Shown here one piece after another: positions 16,760 to 25,593 of a stretch of 64,000 nucleotides of DNA. The stretch's first letter is position 1; every line of letters begins with the position of its first letter. The translations under genes were made by a program, and so were the position numbers. Source of the stretch: a bacterium YEK0313 (lineage in GTDB: Bacteria; Pseudomonadota; Alphaproteobacteria; Rhizobiales; Phreatobacteraceae). The stretch lies in NCBI GenBank assembly GCA_000751295.2, contig CCMO02000001.1:3438615-3502614 (forward strand), read 5' to 3'. A model generated the notes under the pieces. The model worked only from the letters and a program-made list of their open reading frames with translations. It did no database searches and was not told the DNA's origin.

Positions 16760-17248
16760 CTAGTCGACCAGCACCTCCTCCGGCGGCACCGCCGCGGGAG
16801 GTCCCTCGGCGAGATAGCGGGCGACGATCGCGGCGAGGCTGAGCGGCGTCAGCGCCTCCCCGGCATCGGCGAGATCGGCGACCGGCCACCAGCGATGGCG
16901 GTCGATCCATTGCGCCTCGGTTTCATCCATCATGACCGGCGTGAAACGCGGCATCTCGACGATGTGGTACATTTCCCGCTGCGAGATGCGCCGGCCGGCC
17001 CAGTCGAAGGTGTGGTGCCGCCGCCAGACGAGCGGGCCGATGGCGAAGCCGTCGATCCCCAGTTCCTCCAGGAGCTCGCGTCGGAGCGCAGCCTCGACGG
17101 TCTCGCCGCGGTCGAGGCCGCCACCGGGCGCGATCCAGAAACAATCCCCTTCGGGCGGCCGCAGCCGGAACAGCAGGATCTCGCGCTCCGGCGTCAGGAT
17201 CAGCGCCCGCACCGCGCGCCGCTCCACGACGGCATGCGCCTCGCTCAC
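16760..17248 (-). CDS. Nudix hydrolase
   Basis: Pyrophosphohydrolase for nucleoside diphosphates linked to another group (162 aa). The Nudix box runs over residues about 43-65, GGLDRGE then RRELLEELGI, and fits GX5EX7REUXEEXGU completely, so it should be active. The insert RRHHTFDWAGRRISQREMYH resembles relatives acting on sugar or alkyl diphosphates, but the substrate is open. The GTG start overlaps the stop of the upstream HD-domain gene (GTGA), so the two are coupled. Confidence 0.92.
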   Translation of the reverse strand: MSEAHAVVERRAVRALILTPEREILLFRLRPPEGDCFWIAPGGGLDRGETVEAALRRELLEELGIDGFAIGPLVWRRHHTFDWAGRRISQREMYHIVEMPRFTPVMMDETEAQWIDRHRWWPVADLADAGEALTPLSLAAIVARYLAEGPPAAVPPEEVLVD

Positions 17249-17847
17249 GCCGCACCGCCGTCAGCGAGCCGCTCCAGCGAGCGGCGCAGATTGTCGCGCG
17301 CCGCCTGTTCGCGGTCGGAACGAAAGATCGCCGTCCGGTAGATGGCCTCGCGCGCCAGAAAGCGTCTGAGGACGGCGGCTCGGCCGGCCCGCCAGTCCGC
17401 GTCCGGCACATGCGCATATTCGCGGCGCACCGCCGCCTCATAGGCGTCGAAGGTCGCGGGCGCCGCGCCGAGGATGGCGAGGTCCATGTCGAGGAACAGC
17501 GCGGCGTCATGCTCGGCCGCCGCATCGCCGAAGACCGGCGGCTCATGGCCGGCCGTCGCCTCGATCATCGTGGCGATGCGGGCAAGCCGGCGAGCCTCGC
17601 AGCGGCCGGCAAGGCGCTCGCGGGCGAGCGCGGCGCTCAGCGCCTCGTTGTCGGAGCGCTTGGCATCATAGACCGCATCGTGAAACCATATTGCCGCCTC
17701 GACCGCGTCGCTGTCGTCGATCCTCGCCCGGTTGGCGCGCGCGAGCGCCAGCAGCGACGCGATGTGGTCGAGGCCATGATAAAAGCGCCCGGGCTCGGCA
17801 TAGAGACTGGACAGGAACTGTCGCGTCGACCCGTCGATCAGGCTCAT
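17245..17847 (-). CDS. HD-superfamily metal-dependent phosphohydrolase
   Basis: Cytoplasmic HD-domain protein (200 aa). The metal ligands are FYHGLDHI (about residue 22) and WFHDAVYD (about residue 54), with a later Asp in FLDMDLAILG (about residue 121). This arrangement is that of the predicted HD phosphohydrolases found near small-molecule kinases and Nudix enzymes; no member's substrate is firmly known. GGGAGGAGGGG precedes the ATG. It overlaps the Nudix gene by four bases, suggesting a joint role in cleaning up phosphorylated metabolites (inference). Confidence 0.85.
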   Translation of the reverse strand: MSLIDGSTRQFLSSLYAEPGRFYHGLDHIASLLALARANRARIDDSDAVEAAIWFHDAVYDAKRSDNEALSAALARERLAGRCEARRLARIATMIEATAGHEPPVFGDAAAEHDAALFLDMDLAILGAAPATFDAYEAAVRREYAHVPDADWRAGRAAVLRRFLAREAIYRTAIFRSDREQAARDNLRRSLERLADGGAA

Positions 17848-18039
17848 ATCCCCTCCTCCCCATGTCCTCTATCGCGCCCGATGATGAGCGCGTCCAGCCC
17901 GGCGCGCCATGTGCCGTCCGCGCCCGAGACCGGCATCCGGCGCCGGTTGCCAAAAAGCCCCGGGCCACGGAACCTGACGGTCTGGGGGGATCAACGATAG
18001 CGGCCAGACCCAGTGAGCCGCGACCTGAGGAGCACGCCC

Positions 18040-19554
18040 GTGACCGTCACCCTGCCGACGCCCGATCAGATCCGCGCCGTTGCCGATCAATGCGGCCTTT
18101 CGCTGACGGAGGAGGACATCGCCTCGTTCAGTGGCCTCTTCAAGGGGTCGATCGATGCCTACAACCTCGTCGCCGCCATGCCCGACGAGGTGCCCGAGGT
18201 CAAATATCCGCGCACGCCCGGCTATGCCCCGCCGCCCGAGGAGAACAGGCAGAACGCCTGGTATCGCAAGACCGAGGTGAAGGGTGCCGCGCGCGGCAAG
18301 CTGAAGGGCAAGCGGATCGCGCTGAAGGACAATATCATGCTGGCCGGCGTGCCCATGATGAACGGCTCGGCGACGCTCGAAGGCTATATCCCCGATTTCG
18401 ACGCGACCATCGTCACCCGCATGCTCGATGCCGGCGCCGATATTGCCGGCAAGGTCCATTGCGAACATTTCTGCCTGTCCGGCGGCAGCCACACCAATTC
18501 GACCGGGCCGGTCCACAATCCCCATAAGCATGGCTATTCCGCCGGCGGCTCGTCCTCCGGCAGCGGCGTGGTGGTCGCGACCGGCGAGGTCGACATGGCG
18601 ATCGGCGGCGACCAGGGTGGCTCGATCCGCATGCCCTCCTCGTTCTGCGGCACCTACGGCATGAAGCCGACCTGGGGCCTCGTGCCCTATACCGGCATCA
18701 TGCCGATCGAGATCTTCGTCGATCATACCGGGCCGATGACGGCCAATGTCGCCGACAATGCCCTGCTGCTCGAGGTCATCGCGGGCGACGACGGCTACGA
18801 CCCGCGGATCAAGGCGCCGAAGGTTCAAGCCTACACCAAGGCTCTGGGCCAGGGGGTCAAGGGCATGAAGATCGGCATCGTCAAGGAAGGCTTCGAGCAG
18901 CCCGGCGCCGAGGCCAAGGTCAATGCCAGCGTCAGGCAGGCGGCGAAACGTTTCAAGAGCCTCGGCGCGACCGTCGACGAGGTGTCGATCCCGATGCATC
19001 TCCTGGGCCCCGCGATCTGGACGCCGATCGGCACGGAAGGCCTCACCGCCACCATGATGTGGGGCGACGGCTATGGCCTCAGCCGCTCAGACCTCTATTC
19101 GACCTCGCTGATGGGCTTCCACCGCGGCTGGCGCGGGCAGGCTGATTCCCTGTCCGAGACCACCAAGATGTTCCTGATGCTCGGTACCCATATCAACAAC
19201 ACTTTCGGGCCGCGCTTCTACGGCAAGGCGGTGAACATCTCCCGCCGCCTCAAGGCGGCTTACGACGCCGTGCTGGAGCAATATGACCTCCTGCTGATGC
19301 CGACGACGCCGATGAAGGCGACGCCCCTGCCCGGCCCCGATGCGCCGCGCGAGGAGATCGTCGCGCGCGCTCTCGAAATGATCGGCAACACGGCGCCGTT
19401 CGACATTACCCATCACCCTGCCATGTCGCTGCCCTGCGGCATGGTCGACGGCCTGCCGGTCGGGCTCATGCTGGTCGGCCGGCATTTTGAGGAAACGACG
19501 ATCTATCGGGCGGCCCACGCCTTCGAGCAGATCGGCGACTGGAAGAAGATGTGA
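18040..19554 (+). CDS. Amidase-signature hydrolase, enantioselective amidase type
   Basis: Hydrolyses carboxamides to acids plus ammonia (504 aa). The catalytic triad is Lys96 (ALKDNI), cis-Ser171 (AGGSSSGSG) and nucleophile Ser195 (GGDQGGSIRMP); the spacing 75 and 24 residues equals that of fatty acid amide hydrolase (142/217/241). Overall similarity, including VPMMNGS and NTAPFDITHHPAMSLPCG, is to the Rhodococcus enantioselective amidase that accompanies nitrile hydratase. No nitrile hydratase is present here. The GTG at 18040 has GAGGAG eight bases upstream; an upstream GTG at 18013 lacks this. It is followed by an unknown gene, then the IclR locus. Confidence 0.92.
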   Translation: MTVTLPTPDQIRAVADQCGLSLTEEDIASFSGLFKGSIDAYNLVAAMPDEVPEVKYPRTPGYAPPPEENRQNAWYRKTEVKGAARGKLKGKRIALKDNIMLAGVPMMNGSATLEGYIPDFDATIVTRMLDAGADIAGKVHCEHFCLSGGSHTNSTGPVHNPHKHGYSAGGSSSGSGVVVATGEVDMAIGGDQGGSIRMPSSFCGTYGMKPTWGLVPYTGIMPIEIFVDHTGPMTANVADNALLLEVIAGDDGYDPRIKAPKVQAYTKALGQGVKGMKIGIVKEGFEQPGAEAKVNASVRQAAKRFKSLGATVDEVSIPMHLLGPAIWTPIGTEGLTATMMWGDGYGLSRSDLYSTSLMGFHRGWRGQADSLSETTKMFLMLGTHINNTFGPRFYGKAVNISRRLKAAYDAVLEQYDLLLMPTTPMKATPLPGPDAPREEIVARALEMIGNTAPFDITHHPAMSLPCGMVDGLPVGLMLVGRHFEETTIYRAAHAFEQIGDWKKM

Positions 19555-19633
19555 TGGTCGCGCCGGGCGGCCGACAGGCCGGCCGTCCGGCGCTGTCATC
19601 GTCCGCGTCACGACGGGCCACAGGAGCAGCTCC

Positions 19634-20230
19634 ATGACGGATCCCGCACTGCTTCCGGCCGGCTATATGCTGAAGCGGGTCGCCGCGCGACCGGGCTGGC
19701 TGGCGGCCCCCGGCGTCGACGACATCTATTCGCTCAGCGGCTGCATCTCCGCCGATTTCGCCGACTATATCGGCCATTGGCGGCATAACGGTTTCTGGCT
19801 GTTCGACAATCCTCGCGCGATGGCCGAGATCGCAGCCGCGGATGGCCTCGACCTCTCCGGTCTCACGTTGTTCTATTACGAGCTGTTCCCGCAGGCCTTC
19901 CACGAGGACACGCGTGCCTGGTCGGCCATCGCCGCCGATCCGGCCTTCGTCACGGCGGTCGAGCCGCCGCCGTCGCCGTCACTCGCCGGTTACGACGTCG
20001 CCACCTTCTCGCAGAACAACAAGGCCGAATGCTCGCCGCTCTCCTGCAACCACCTCGCCGGCAGGGCGGCGGTCAATCGCCATTGCCTGTTCGCGAGCCT
20101 CGATGCCGCCCGCGCGGCGCTCGATGGCGGCCTTTTCGACAGGAGCGAGCCGGGACCGTTCCGCATCTTCGCGGTCCATCGGCTCGGCCCCATAAGCGCG
20201 GCCGAGGTCACGCCGGCCGGCCCGCGCTGA
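19634..20230 (+). CDS. Protein of unknown function downstream of the amidase
   Basis: I do not recognise a family. The 198-residue frame starts at ATG 19634 with CAGGAG 8 bases upstream and has strong GC3 bias. The protein is soluble-looking, aromatic-rich, with DDIYSLSGCISADFADYIGH (about residues 31-50) and FSQNNKAECSPLSCNHLAG (about residues 121-139), where two of its few Cys residues lie. It follows the amidase by 79 bp on the same strand, so it may be co-transcribed. Its 3' end overlaps the convergent IclR gene by 23 bp. Confidence 0.7.
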   Translation: MTDPALLPAGYMLKRVAARPGWLAAPGVDDIYSLSGCISADFADYIGHWRHNGFWLFDNPRAMAEIAAADGLDLSGLTLFYYELFPQAFHEDTRAWSAIAADPAFVTAVEPPPSPSLAGYDVATFSQNNKAECSPLSCNHLAGRAAVNRHCLFASLDAARAALDGGLFDRSEPGPFRIFAVHRLGPISAAEVTPAGPR

Positions 20231-20981
20231 GCCGCGCGCTGATCCGTTCCGCCGCCTCGTTCAGCCGCACGACGAACCGCGCGCGCTCCTCGGGGCCCAG
20301 CCAGTCGCCGACAAAGGCCGTGCTGACCGCGGCCAGCGGGTAGCCCGCCCGATCGCGCACGGCCACCCCGATGCCGGAAATGCCGCGGGTGAACAGGCTG
20401 TCATGGCTCGAAAAGCCGCGGGCGCGGGCTTCATCGAGGGCGGCACGGAACGCCGCTTCGTCGAAATCGGCATGTTCGGCGACATAGCGGCCGAGATTGG
20501 CGGCGACGATGGCCTCCGCCTCCTCGACCGGCAAGGCGGCCAACAGCGCCATGCTGCCCGCGCCGCGGCCGATGGGCACCTGGCTCCCGACCTTCAGCAC
20601 CAGTGTCTGGATGCGGGCGCTGCTTTCCTGGCGCGCCGCGCAAACGGCGTCGAGGCCCGAGCGAATGCTGAGATAGACGGTCTGGCCGATATCCTCGACA
20701 AGCCGGGCGAGCTCCGTCGCCGCCGCGCGCGCAACCGGATGCCGGGCCGCGGCCACGATGCCCAGCGCGTGGATCTCCTGTCCCAGGAAGAAGCGCCGCG
20801 ACGCTGCGTCACGCTCCACCCAGCCGATCTCGCCGAGCATGTCGAGGACGCGATGCACCGTCGGCCGCGGCAGCGCGGTTGCCGCCACCAGCTCGGCCAG
20901 GCCCGCCCCCTCGGTTCCGCCGCGCGCGATCGCCCGGACCAGCAGAGCCGCGCGATTGAGACTGCCGGCCGCCTCGATCAT
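20208..20981 (-). CDS. IclR-family transcriptional regulator
   Basis: Winged-helix regulator (257 aa). The N-terminal helix-turn-helix is in residues about 8-65 (LAELVAATALPRPTVHRVLDM), and the IclR effector domain fills residues about 80-250, with the typical GRGAGSMALLAALP and DSLFTRGISGIGVAVRD. Family members bind aromatic or organic-acid effectors and control nearby catabolic operons. It is divergent from the TPP-enzyme operon and two near-identical inverted sites lie between, so it very likely controls that operon and itself. Confidence 0.92.
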   Translation of the reverse strand: MIEAAGSLNRAALLVRAIARGGTEGAGLAELVAATALPRPTVHRVLDMLGEIGWVERDAASRRFFLGQEIHALGIVAAARHPVARAAATELARLVEDIGQTVYLSIRSGLDAVCAARQESSARIQTLVLKVGSQVPIGRGAGSMALLAALPVEEAEAIVAANLGRYVAEHADFDEAAFRAALDEARARGFSSHDSLFTRGISGIGVAVRDRAGYPLAAVSTAFVGDWLGPEERARFVVRLNEAAERISARLSAGRPA

Positions 20982-21000
20982 GGTCCATCATCCATCAAAA

Positions 21001-21020
21001 ATATCCGATTATCGGACATC
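21001..21020. promoter_or_regulatory. IclR-type operator, site 1
   Basis: Palindrome TCCGA-TTA-TCGGA inside ATATCCGATTATCGGACATC. Read on the other strand it is GATGTCCGATAATCGGATAT, which matches site 2 at most positions. It lies 19 bp upstream of the IclR start codon. Confidence 0.65.
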
Positions 21021-21069
21021 AACGCCATCCCGTCATGCATGCCATGATCGCGGCCGACCTGTATTGCAA

Positions 21070-21097
21070 TTGACTTGCCCGAGCTACGCCATAGCAT
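21070..21097 (+). promoter_or_regulatory. Candidate promoter of the TPP-enzyme operon
   Basis: TTGACT (21070-21075), a 16-base spacer, then TAGCAT (21092-21097). This is a fair match to the alphaproteobacterial housekeeping consensus. Site 2 begins 15 bp downstream, where a bound repressor would block initiation. Based on sequence likeness only. Confidence 0.35.
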
Positions 21098-21111
21098 GAT
21101 CGGCAGTACAG

Positions 21112-21133
21112 AATGTCCATTATTCGGATATTC
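21112..21133. promoter_or_regulatory. IclR-type operator, site 2
   Basis: AATGTCCATTATTCGGATAT shares ATGTCC and TCGGATAT with the reverse strand of site 1, with the same spacing. It sits 48 bp before the TPP enzyme start. Confidence 0.65.
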
Positions 21134-21180
21134 TTGCAAGCACATAACAAGGCACGTTGCGGCAGAGGGAGCGCGAGGGC

Positions 21181-22818
21181 ATGGCGAGCGACACCACGAC
21201 GACCTGTGCCGGCGCAGTGGTCGGCACTCTCGAAGCCCACGGCCTCGACCGCATCTATTGCGTGCCCGGCATTCAGAACGACTGGTTTTTCAACGCCCTG
21301 CACGACGCGCAGGGCCGGATCGCCGCGGTCCATACCCGGCACGAACAGGGCGCCGCCTATATGGCGCTCGGCGCCGCGCTCGCGACCGGCCGTGTCCAGG
21401 CCTTTTCGGTGGTGCCCGGTCCCGGTCTCCTCAACACGGCAGCCGCCCTCGCGACGGCCTATTCGACCAACGCCCCTGTCCTGTGCCTGACAGGCCAGAT
21501 CCCGAGTCGGGCGATCGGCCGCGGCATCGGGCTGCTGCATGAAATTCCGGATCAGCTCGGCATTCTCGAACGCCTGACCAAAAAGGCCGGGCGCGTCAGC
21601 GATCCCGCCCGGGCGGCGACGCAGTTGGCCGAGGCAATCGCCGCCATCGGCGAAGGCCGTCCGCGCCCGGTCGGACTCGAAATCCCACCGGACATTCTCA
21701 GCGCCCGTGGCGACTTTGCCGCGGTCGCGCCGCGCTCTGCCGCGGCCGAGCCCGAGCCCGATGCCGGACTGATTGCCGAGGCGGCCGCGCTCATCGCCAG
21801 GGCGGAACGGCCGATGATCGTCGTCGGCGGCGGTGCGCAGGCGACGAGCGCCACCGTGCGGCGGCTGGCGGAGCGGCTGCAGGCCCCGGTTCTCGCCTAT
21901 CGCATGGGCCGCGGCGTTCTCGACGATCGCCATCCGCTCGCCATTACCCTGCCCGTTGGCCACCGCCTCTGGAAGAGCTGCGACCTGGTTCTGGCCATCG
22001 GCTCGCGCGCCCAGATACCGTTCAGCAACTGGGGCAGCGATGCGGCACTCAAGCTGGTGCGGATCGACGCCGACCCCACGGGTCTCGACGCGGTCCGCGC
22101 GCCGGACATCGCCCTGATCGGCCGGGTCGAGACCGTTCTGCCGCGCCTTGCCGAAGCAATCGACCGGAGCGCGCCGAAAAGCGCATCGCGCGCCGAGGAG
22201 ATCTCGGCGCTGAAACGGGAGATCGCCCGCGAGGCGGCCGAGCTGCTGCCGCAGGTCGCCTTCCTGAACGCCATCCGCGAGGCCATCGGCGAGGACGGCA
22301 TTCTCGTCGACGAGCTCACCCAGTGCGGCTACGTCGCGCGCTTCGCCTATCCGGTCCACAAGCCGCGCACGTTCATTTCGTCGGGTTATCAGGGCACGCT
22401 CGGCTGGGGCTATGCCACCGGCCTCGGCGTCCAGGACGCCCGCCGCCATGCGGCCGTCGTCTCGATCAGCGGCGACGGCGGCTTCATGTTCAACGTTCAG
22501 GAGCTTGCGACCGCCGTCCGCCACGACATCCCGCTGATCGCGGTCGTATTCAACGACGGCGCCTACGGCAATGTCCGGCGCATGCAGCGCGAGCTCTACG
22601 ACAATCGCGTGATCGCAACCGATCTCGCCAATCCCGATTTCGTCGCGCTCGGCCGCAGCTTCGGCGTCGAAGCCGAGCGCGCCACGAGCCCGGAAGCCTT
22701 GCGCCGCGCGGTCGCCGCGGCCGCCGAACGGCGCAAGCCCGCCTTGATCGAGGTGCCGGTCGGCGACCTGCCGAGCCCCTGGCGCTTCCTCGACATGCCC
22801 AGGCTGCGCGGCGGCTGA
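21181..22818 (+). CDS. Thiamine pyrophosphate-dependent enzyme, acetolactate synthase / decarboxylase family
   Basis: TPP enzyme of the POX/ALS/benzoylformate-decarboxylase family (545 aa). The N-terminal domain has the conserved cofactor-activating Glu in HTRHEQGAAYMA (about residue 52), the central domain is degenerate, and the C-terminal TPP/Mg site reads GDGGFMFNVQELATAV with the second ligand at VVFNDGAYGN. The ATG at 21181 has GGGAGCGCGAGG upstream. Reaction: decarboxylation or carboligation of a 2-oxo acid, exact substrate unknown. It heads an operon with a Bug-type binding protein and an FAD monooxygenase, under an IclR gene, which suggests catabolism of an aromatic or branched organic acid. 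Confidence 0.9.
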   Translation: MASDTTTTCAGAVVGTLEAHGLDRIYCVPGIQNDWFFNALHDAQGRIAAVHTRHEQGAAYMALGAALATGRVQAFSVVPGPGLLNTAAALATAYSTNAPVLCLTGQIPSRAIGRGIGLLHEIPDQLGILERLTKKAGRVSDPARAATQLAEAIAAIGEGRPRPVGLEIPPDILSARGDFAAVAPRSAAAEPEPDAGLIAEAAALIARAERPMIVVGGGAQATSATVRRLAERLQAPVLAYRMGRGVLDDRHPLAITLPVGHRLWKSCDLVLAIGSRAQIPFSNWGSDAALKLVRIDADPTGLDAVRAPDIALIGRVETVLPRLAEAIDRSAPKSASRAEEISALKREIAREAAELLPQVAFLNAIREAIGEDGILVDELTQCGYVARFAYPVHKPRTFISSGYQGTLGWGYATGLGVQDARRHAAVVSISGDGGFMFNVQELATAVRHDIPLIAVVFNDGAYGNVRRMQRELYDNRVIATDLANPDFVALGRSFGVEAERATSPEALRRAVAAAAERRKPALIEVPVGDLPSPWRFLDMPRLRGG

Positions 22819-22915
22819 CCCCGGCGCGACGCACTGCCCGTCACCAGCCGGCGCAAGACCGGCAGCGGTCCCGCGCGCCAAGGCGGCGGGGCCACCGATC
22901 AGGAGGAAAGAACCC

Positions 22916-23902
22916 ATGACCGACGCGGCCTGGCGGTTGTCCCGCCGCACCCTCGCCATGCTGCCGCTGGCGCTCGCATCGGCGCGCCACGCCGCCGCAG
23001 CGGCCTATCCGGAGCGTCCGATCACCTTCATCGTGCCCTATCCGGCCGGCGGCACCTCGGACATCCTGGCGCGGCTCCTCGCCGAGCATCTCAAGGACAA
23101 GCTCGGCCAGCCCGTCGTGATCGACAACCGCCCCGGGGCAGGCTCGACAATCGGGGCCGGCATCGCCGCGCGCGCCGCGCCCGACGGCTATACCCTGCTG
23201 ATGGCGACCAGCACGACGCTGGCCATCAATGCCAGCCTGTTCCAGCGGCTGCCCTACGATCCAGTGGCCGATTTTGCCCCGGTGTCGCTGGTCGCCGGCG
23301 TGCCGCTCGCCCTGATCGTCAATCCTGCGCTCGGCATCCGCAGCCTCGCCGATTTCATCGCCTATGCGAAAGCCCGGCCCGGCGAGCTCTCCTACGGGTC
23401 GGCCGGCAATGGCACGCCGCATCATCTTGCCGGCGAGCTGTTCAAGACCGCGACCGGCATCGATGCCAAGCACGTCGCCTATCGCGGCAGCCTCGTCGCG
23501 ATGAACGATGTCGTCGGCGGCCATATCCCCTTCATGTTCATGGACATGTCGCCGGCCCTGCCGCTGATCGCCGCGGGCAAGCTCACCGCGCTGGCGGTCA
23601 CCGCGCCGCAGCGCGTCGCGGCGGCGCCGGCCATACCGACGGTCGCAGAGCTCGGCTATCCCGGCTACGAGGCGGTCGCCTGGCAGGCCCTGGTTCTGCC
23701 GGCAAAGGCGCCGCCCGACATCGTCAGGCGCCTGCATGCCGAAGTCGCAAGCTTCCTCGCCGCGCCGGCCCACCGCGCCAAGCTGATCGAGATCGGCCTC
23801 GAACCGCTCGGCGGATCGACCGAGGAGCTCGTCGCCTACATCAAGTCCGAAATCGCGCGCTGGGCCGCTGTGGTGCGCGCATCGGGCGCCCGCGTCGAAT
23901 GA
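22916..23902 (+). CDS. Bug/TctC-family periplasmic solute-binding protein
   Basis: Exported binding protein (328 aa) of the Bordetella uptake gene family, usual partners of TctAB tricarboxylate transporters. A signal peptide with a twin-arginine-like SRRT and the hydrophobic LAMLPLALASA ends at AAAAYPERP. Family motifs: ITFIVPYPAGGTSDI, NRPGAGSTIG, and YGSAGNGTPHHLAGELF. No TctA/TctB membrane genes are nearby, which is common for Bug proteins; it may work with a remote transporter or as a sensor. Followed directly by the monooxygenase, with ATGATG overlapping the stop. Confidence 0.93.
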   Translation: MTDAAWRLSRRTLAMLPLALASARHAAAAAYPERPITFIVPYPAGGTSDILARLLAEHLKDKLGQPVVIDNRPGAGSTIGAGIAARAAPDGYTLLMATSTTLAINASLFQRLPYDPVADFAPVSLVAGVPLALIVNPALGIRSLADFIAYAKARPGELSYGSAGNGTPHHLAGELFKTATGIDAKHVAYRGSLVAMNDVVGGHIPFMFMDMSPALPLIAAGKLTALAVTAPQRVAAAPAIPTVAELGYPGYEAVAWQALVLPAKAPPDIVRRLHAEVASFLAAPAHRAKLIEIGLEPLGGSTEELVAYIKSEIARWAAVVRASGARVE

Positions 23903-23931
23903 TGCCCGCATCCCCCCGAGAGAACGGATCC

Positions 23932-25587
23932 ATGACCCGCAAGACGATCGAGACCGATGTTCTGGTGGTGGGCGCGGGTCCCGTAGGCCTGACGCTCGCC
24001 ATCGATCTGGCGAGCCGCGGGGTCGACGTCGTGGTGGCCGAGCGGCGGCCAAAAGCGGCGCGGCCGGAACCGAAATGCAACCATGTCTCGGCCCGCTCGA
24101 TGGAGATCTTCCGCCGCCTCGGCCTGGCCGAGGCGCTGCGCGCGGCGGGCCTGCCGGAGGACTATCCGAACGATATCAGCTACCGGACGAGCTTCACCGG
24201 CACCGAGCTGACCCGGATCGTCATTCCGTGCCGGCGCGATCGCTACAGCATGAAGGACGGCCCGGACGGCTGGTGGCCGACGCCGGAGCCGCCGCACCGC
24301 ATCAACCAGATCTATCTCGAGCCGATCCTGGTCGCCCATGCCGAAGCCATGGCGCGCATCCGTCTCCTTCATCACACCGAGGTTGTTGCGGTCGACCAGG
24401 ACGCGGCCGGCGCGACCGCGGCGGCGCGCAGCCTGGACGATGGACGGGACTTCGCCATCCGCGCCCGCTACCTCGTCGGCTGCGACGGCGGCCGCTCGCT
24501 GGTGCGCAAGGCGATCGGCGCCACCTTCACCGGCGACCCAGTGGTGCAGCGGGTCCAGTCGACCTTCATTCACGCCCCGGCCCTGATCGGCCTGCAGCGG
24601 CACGACAATGCCTGGGCCACCTTTGCGCTCAATCCGCGCCGGACCGGCAACGTCTACGCCATCGACGGCTGCGAAACCTGGCTGGTGCACAATTACCTGA
24701 AACCCGACGAGACGGATTTCGACGCGGTCGACCGGGATTGGGCGATCCGCACCATTCTCGGCGTCGGCGCCGATTTCGACTATGCCGTGATCTCCCGCGA
24801 GGACTGGATTGGCCGGCGGCTCGTCGCTGACCGGTTCCGCGACCGCCGGCTGTTCATCGCGGGCGATGCCGCCCATATCTGGGTGCCCTATGGCGGCTAC
24901 GGCATGAATGCCGGCATCGCCGACGCCGCCGGCCTCGCCTGGCTGATGGCCGCGCACATGGCCGGCTGGGCGCCGGCAGGCATTCTCGACGCCTATGAGC
25001 GCGAGCGCCTGCCGATCACCACGCAGGTCTCGCATTTCGCCATGGACCATGCGCACAAGGAGATCCGCAACCGCCAGAGCGTTCCGGCCAATATCGAGGC
25101 GGCGGACGCGGCGGGTGCGGCGGCGAGGGCAGCGCTCGGGCTGGCGACCTACGATCTCAACGTCCAGCAATATTGCTGCGCCGGGCTCAATTTCGGCTCC
25201 TACTACGACCGGTCTCCGCTGATCGCCTATGATGGCGCCGCCCATCCCGGCTATTCCATGGGCAGTTTCACGCCGTCGACCGTGCCCGGCTGCCGCACCC
25301 CCCATGTCTGGCTCGCCGACGGCACCTCGCTCCATGACGCGACAGGGCCCGACCATGCGCTGTTGCGGCTCGATCCGGCCGCCGATCCCGGCCCGCTGCT
25401 GGCCGCCGCCGCTGCCCGCGGCCTCCCGCTGAAACTGATCGACGTCGCTCCCGCCCTGATGCCGGAAGCCGGAGGGCGCACATGGATCATCTCGCGGCCG
25501 GACCAGCATGTCGGCTGGCGCGGGACGGCCACGCCGGCCGATCCGCTCCGGCTCATCGACCGGCTGCGCGGCGCGGCTCCGGCCTAG
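23932..25587 (+). CDS. FAD-dependent aromatic monooxygenase (group A)
   Basis: Flavoprotein hydroxylase (551 aa). The N-terminal dinucleotide fold GAGPVGLTLAIDLASRG (about residue 14), the mid-chain VGCDGGRSLVRKAIG (the DG motif, about residue 180) and the second FAD motif FIAGDAAHIWVPYGGYGMN (about residue 308) are all present, as is a C-terminal thioredoxin-like tail typical of phenol- and resorcinol-type hydroxylases. Expected to hydroxylate an aromatic or similar acid with NAD(P)H and O2. The ATG at 23932 is preferred; ATGs at 23899/23902 overlap the preceding stop and would couple translation. Last gene of the IclR-linked operon. Confidence 0.92.
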   Translation: MTRKTIETDVLVVGAGPVGLTLAIDLASRGVDVVVAERRPKAARPEPKCNHVSARSMEIFRRLGLAEALRAAGLPEDYPNDISYRTSFTGTELTRIVIPCRRDRYSMKDGPDGWWPTPEPPHRINQIYLEPILVAHAEAMARIRLLHHTEVVAVDQDAAGATAAARSLDDGRDFAIRARYLVGCDGGRSLVRKAIGATFTGDPVVQRVQSTFIHAPALIGLQRHDNAWATFALNPRRTGNVYAIDGCETWLVHNYLKPDETDFDAVDRDWAIRTILGVGADFDYAVISREDWIGRRLVADRFRDRRLFIAGDAAHIWVPYGGYGMNAGIADAAGLAWLMAAHMAGWAPAGILDAYERERLPITTQVSHFAMDHAHKEIRNRQSVPANIEAADAAGAAARAALGLATYDLNVQQYCCAGLNFGSYYDRSPLIAYDGAAHPGYSMGSFTPSTVPGCRTPHVWLADGTSLHDATGPDHALLRLDPAADPGPLLAAAAARGLPLKLIDVAPALMPEAGGRTWIISRPDQHVGWRGTATPADPLRLIDRLRGAAPA

Positions 25588-25593
25588 CCGACG

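Noticed and set aside
21019..22959. 646-codon frame antisense to the TPP enzyme
   Set aside because: The plus-strand gene has the full TPP motifs and the divergent operator layout; the antisense translation shows none.
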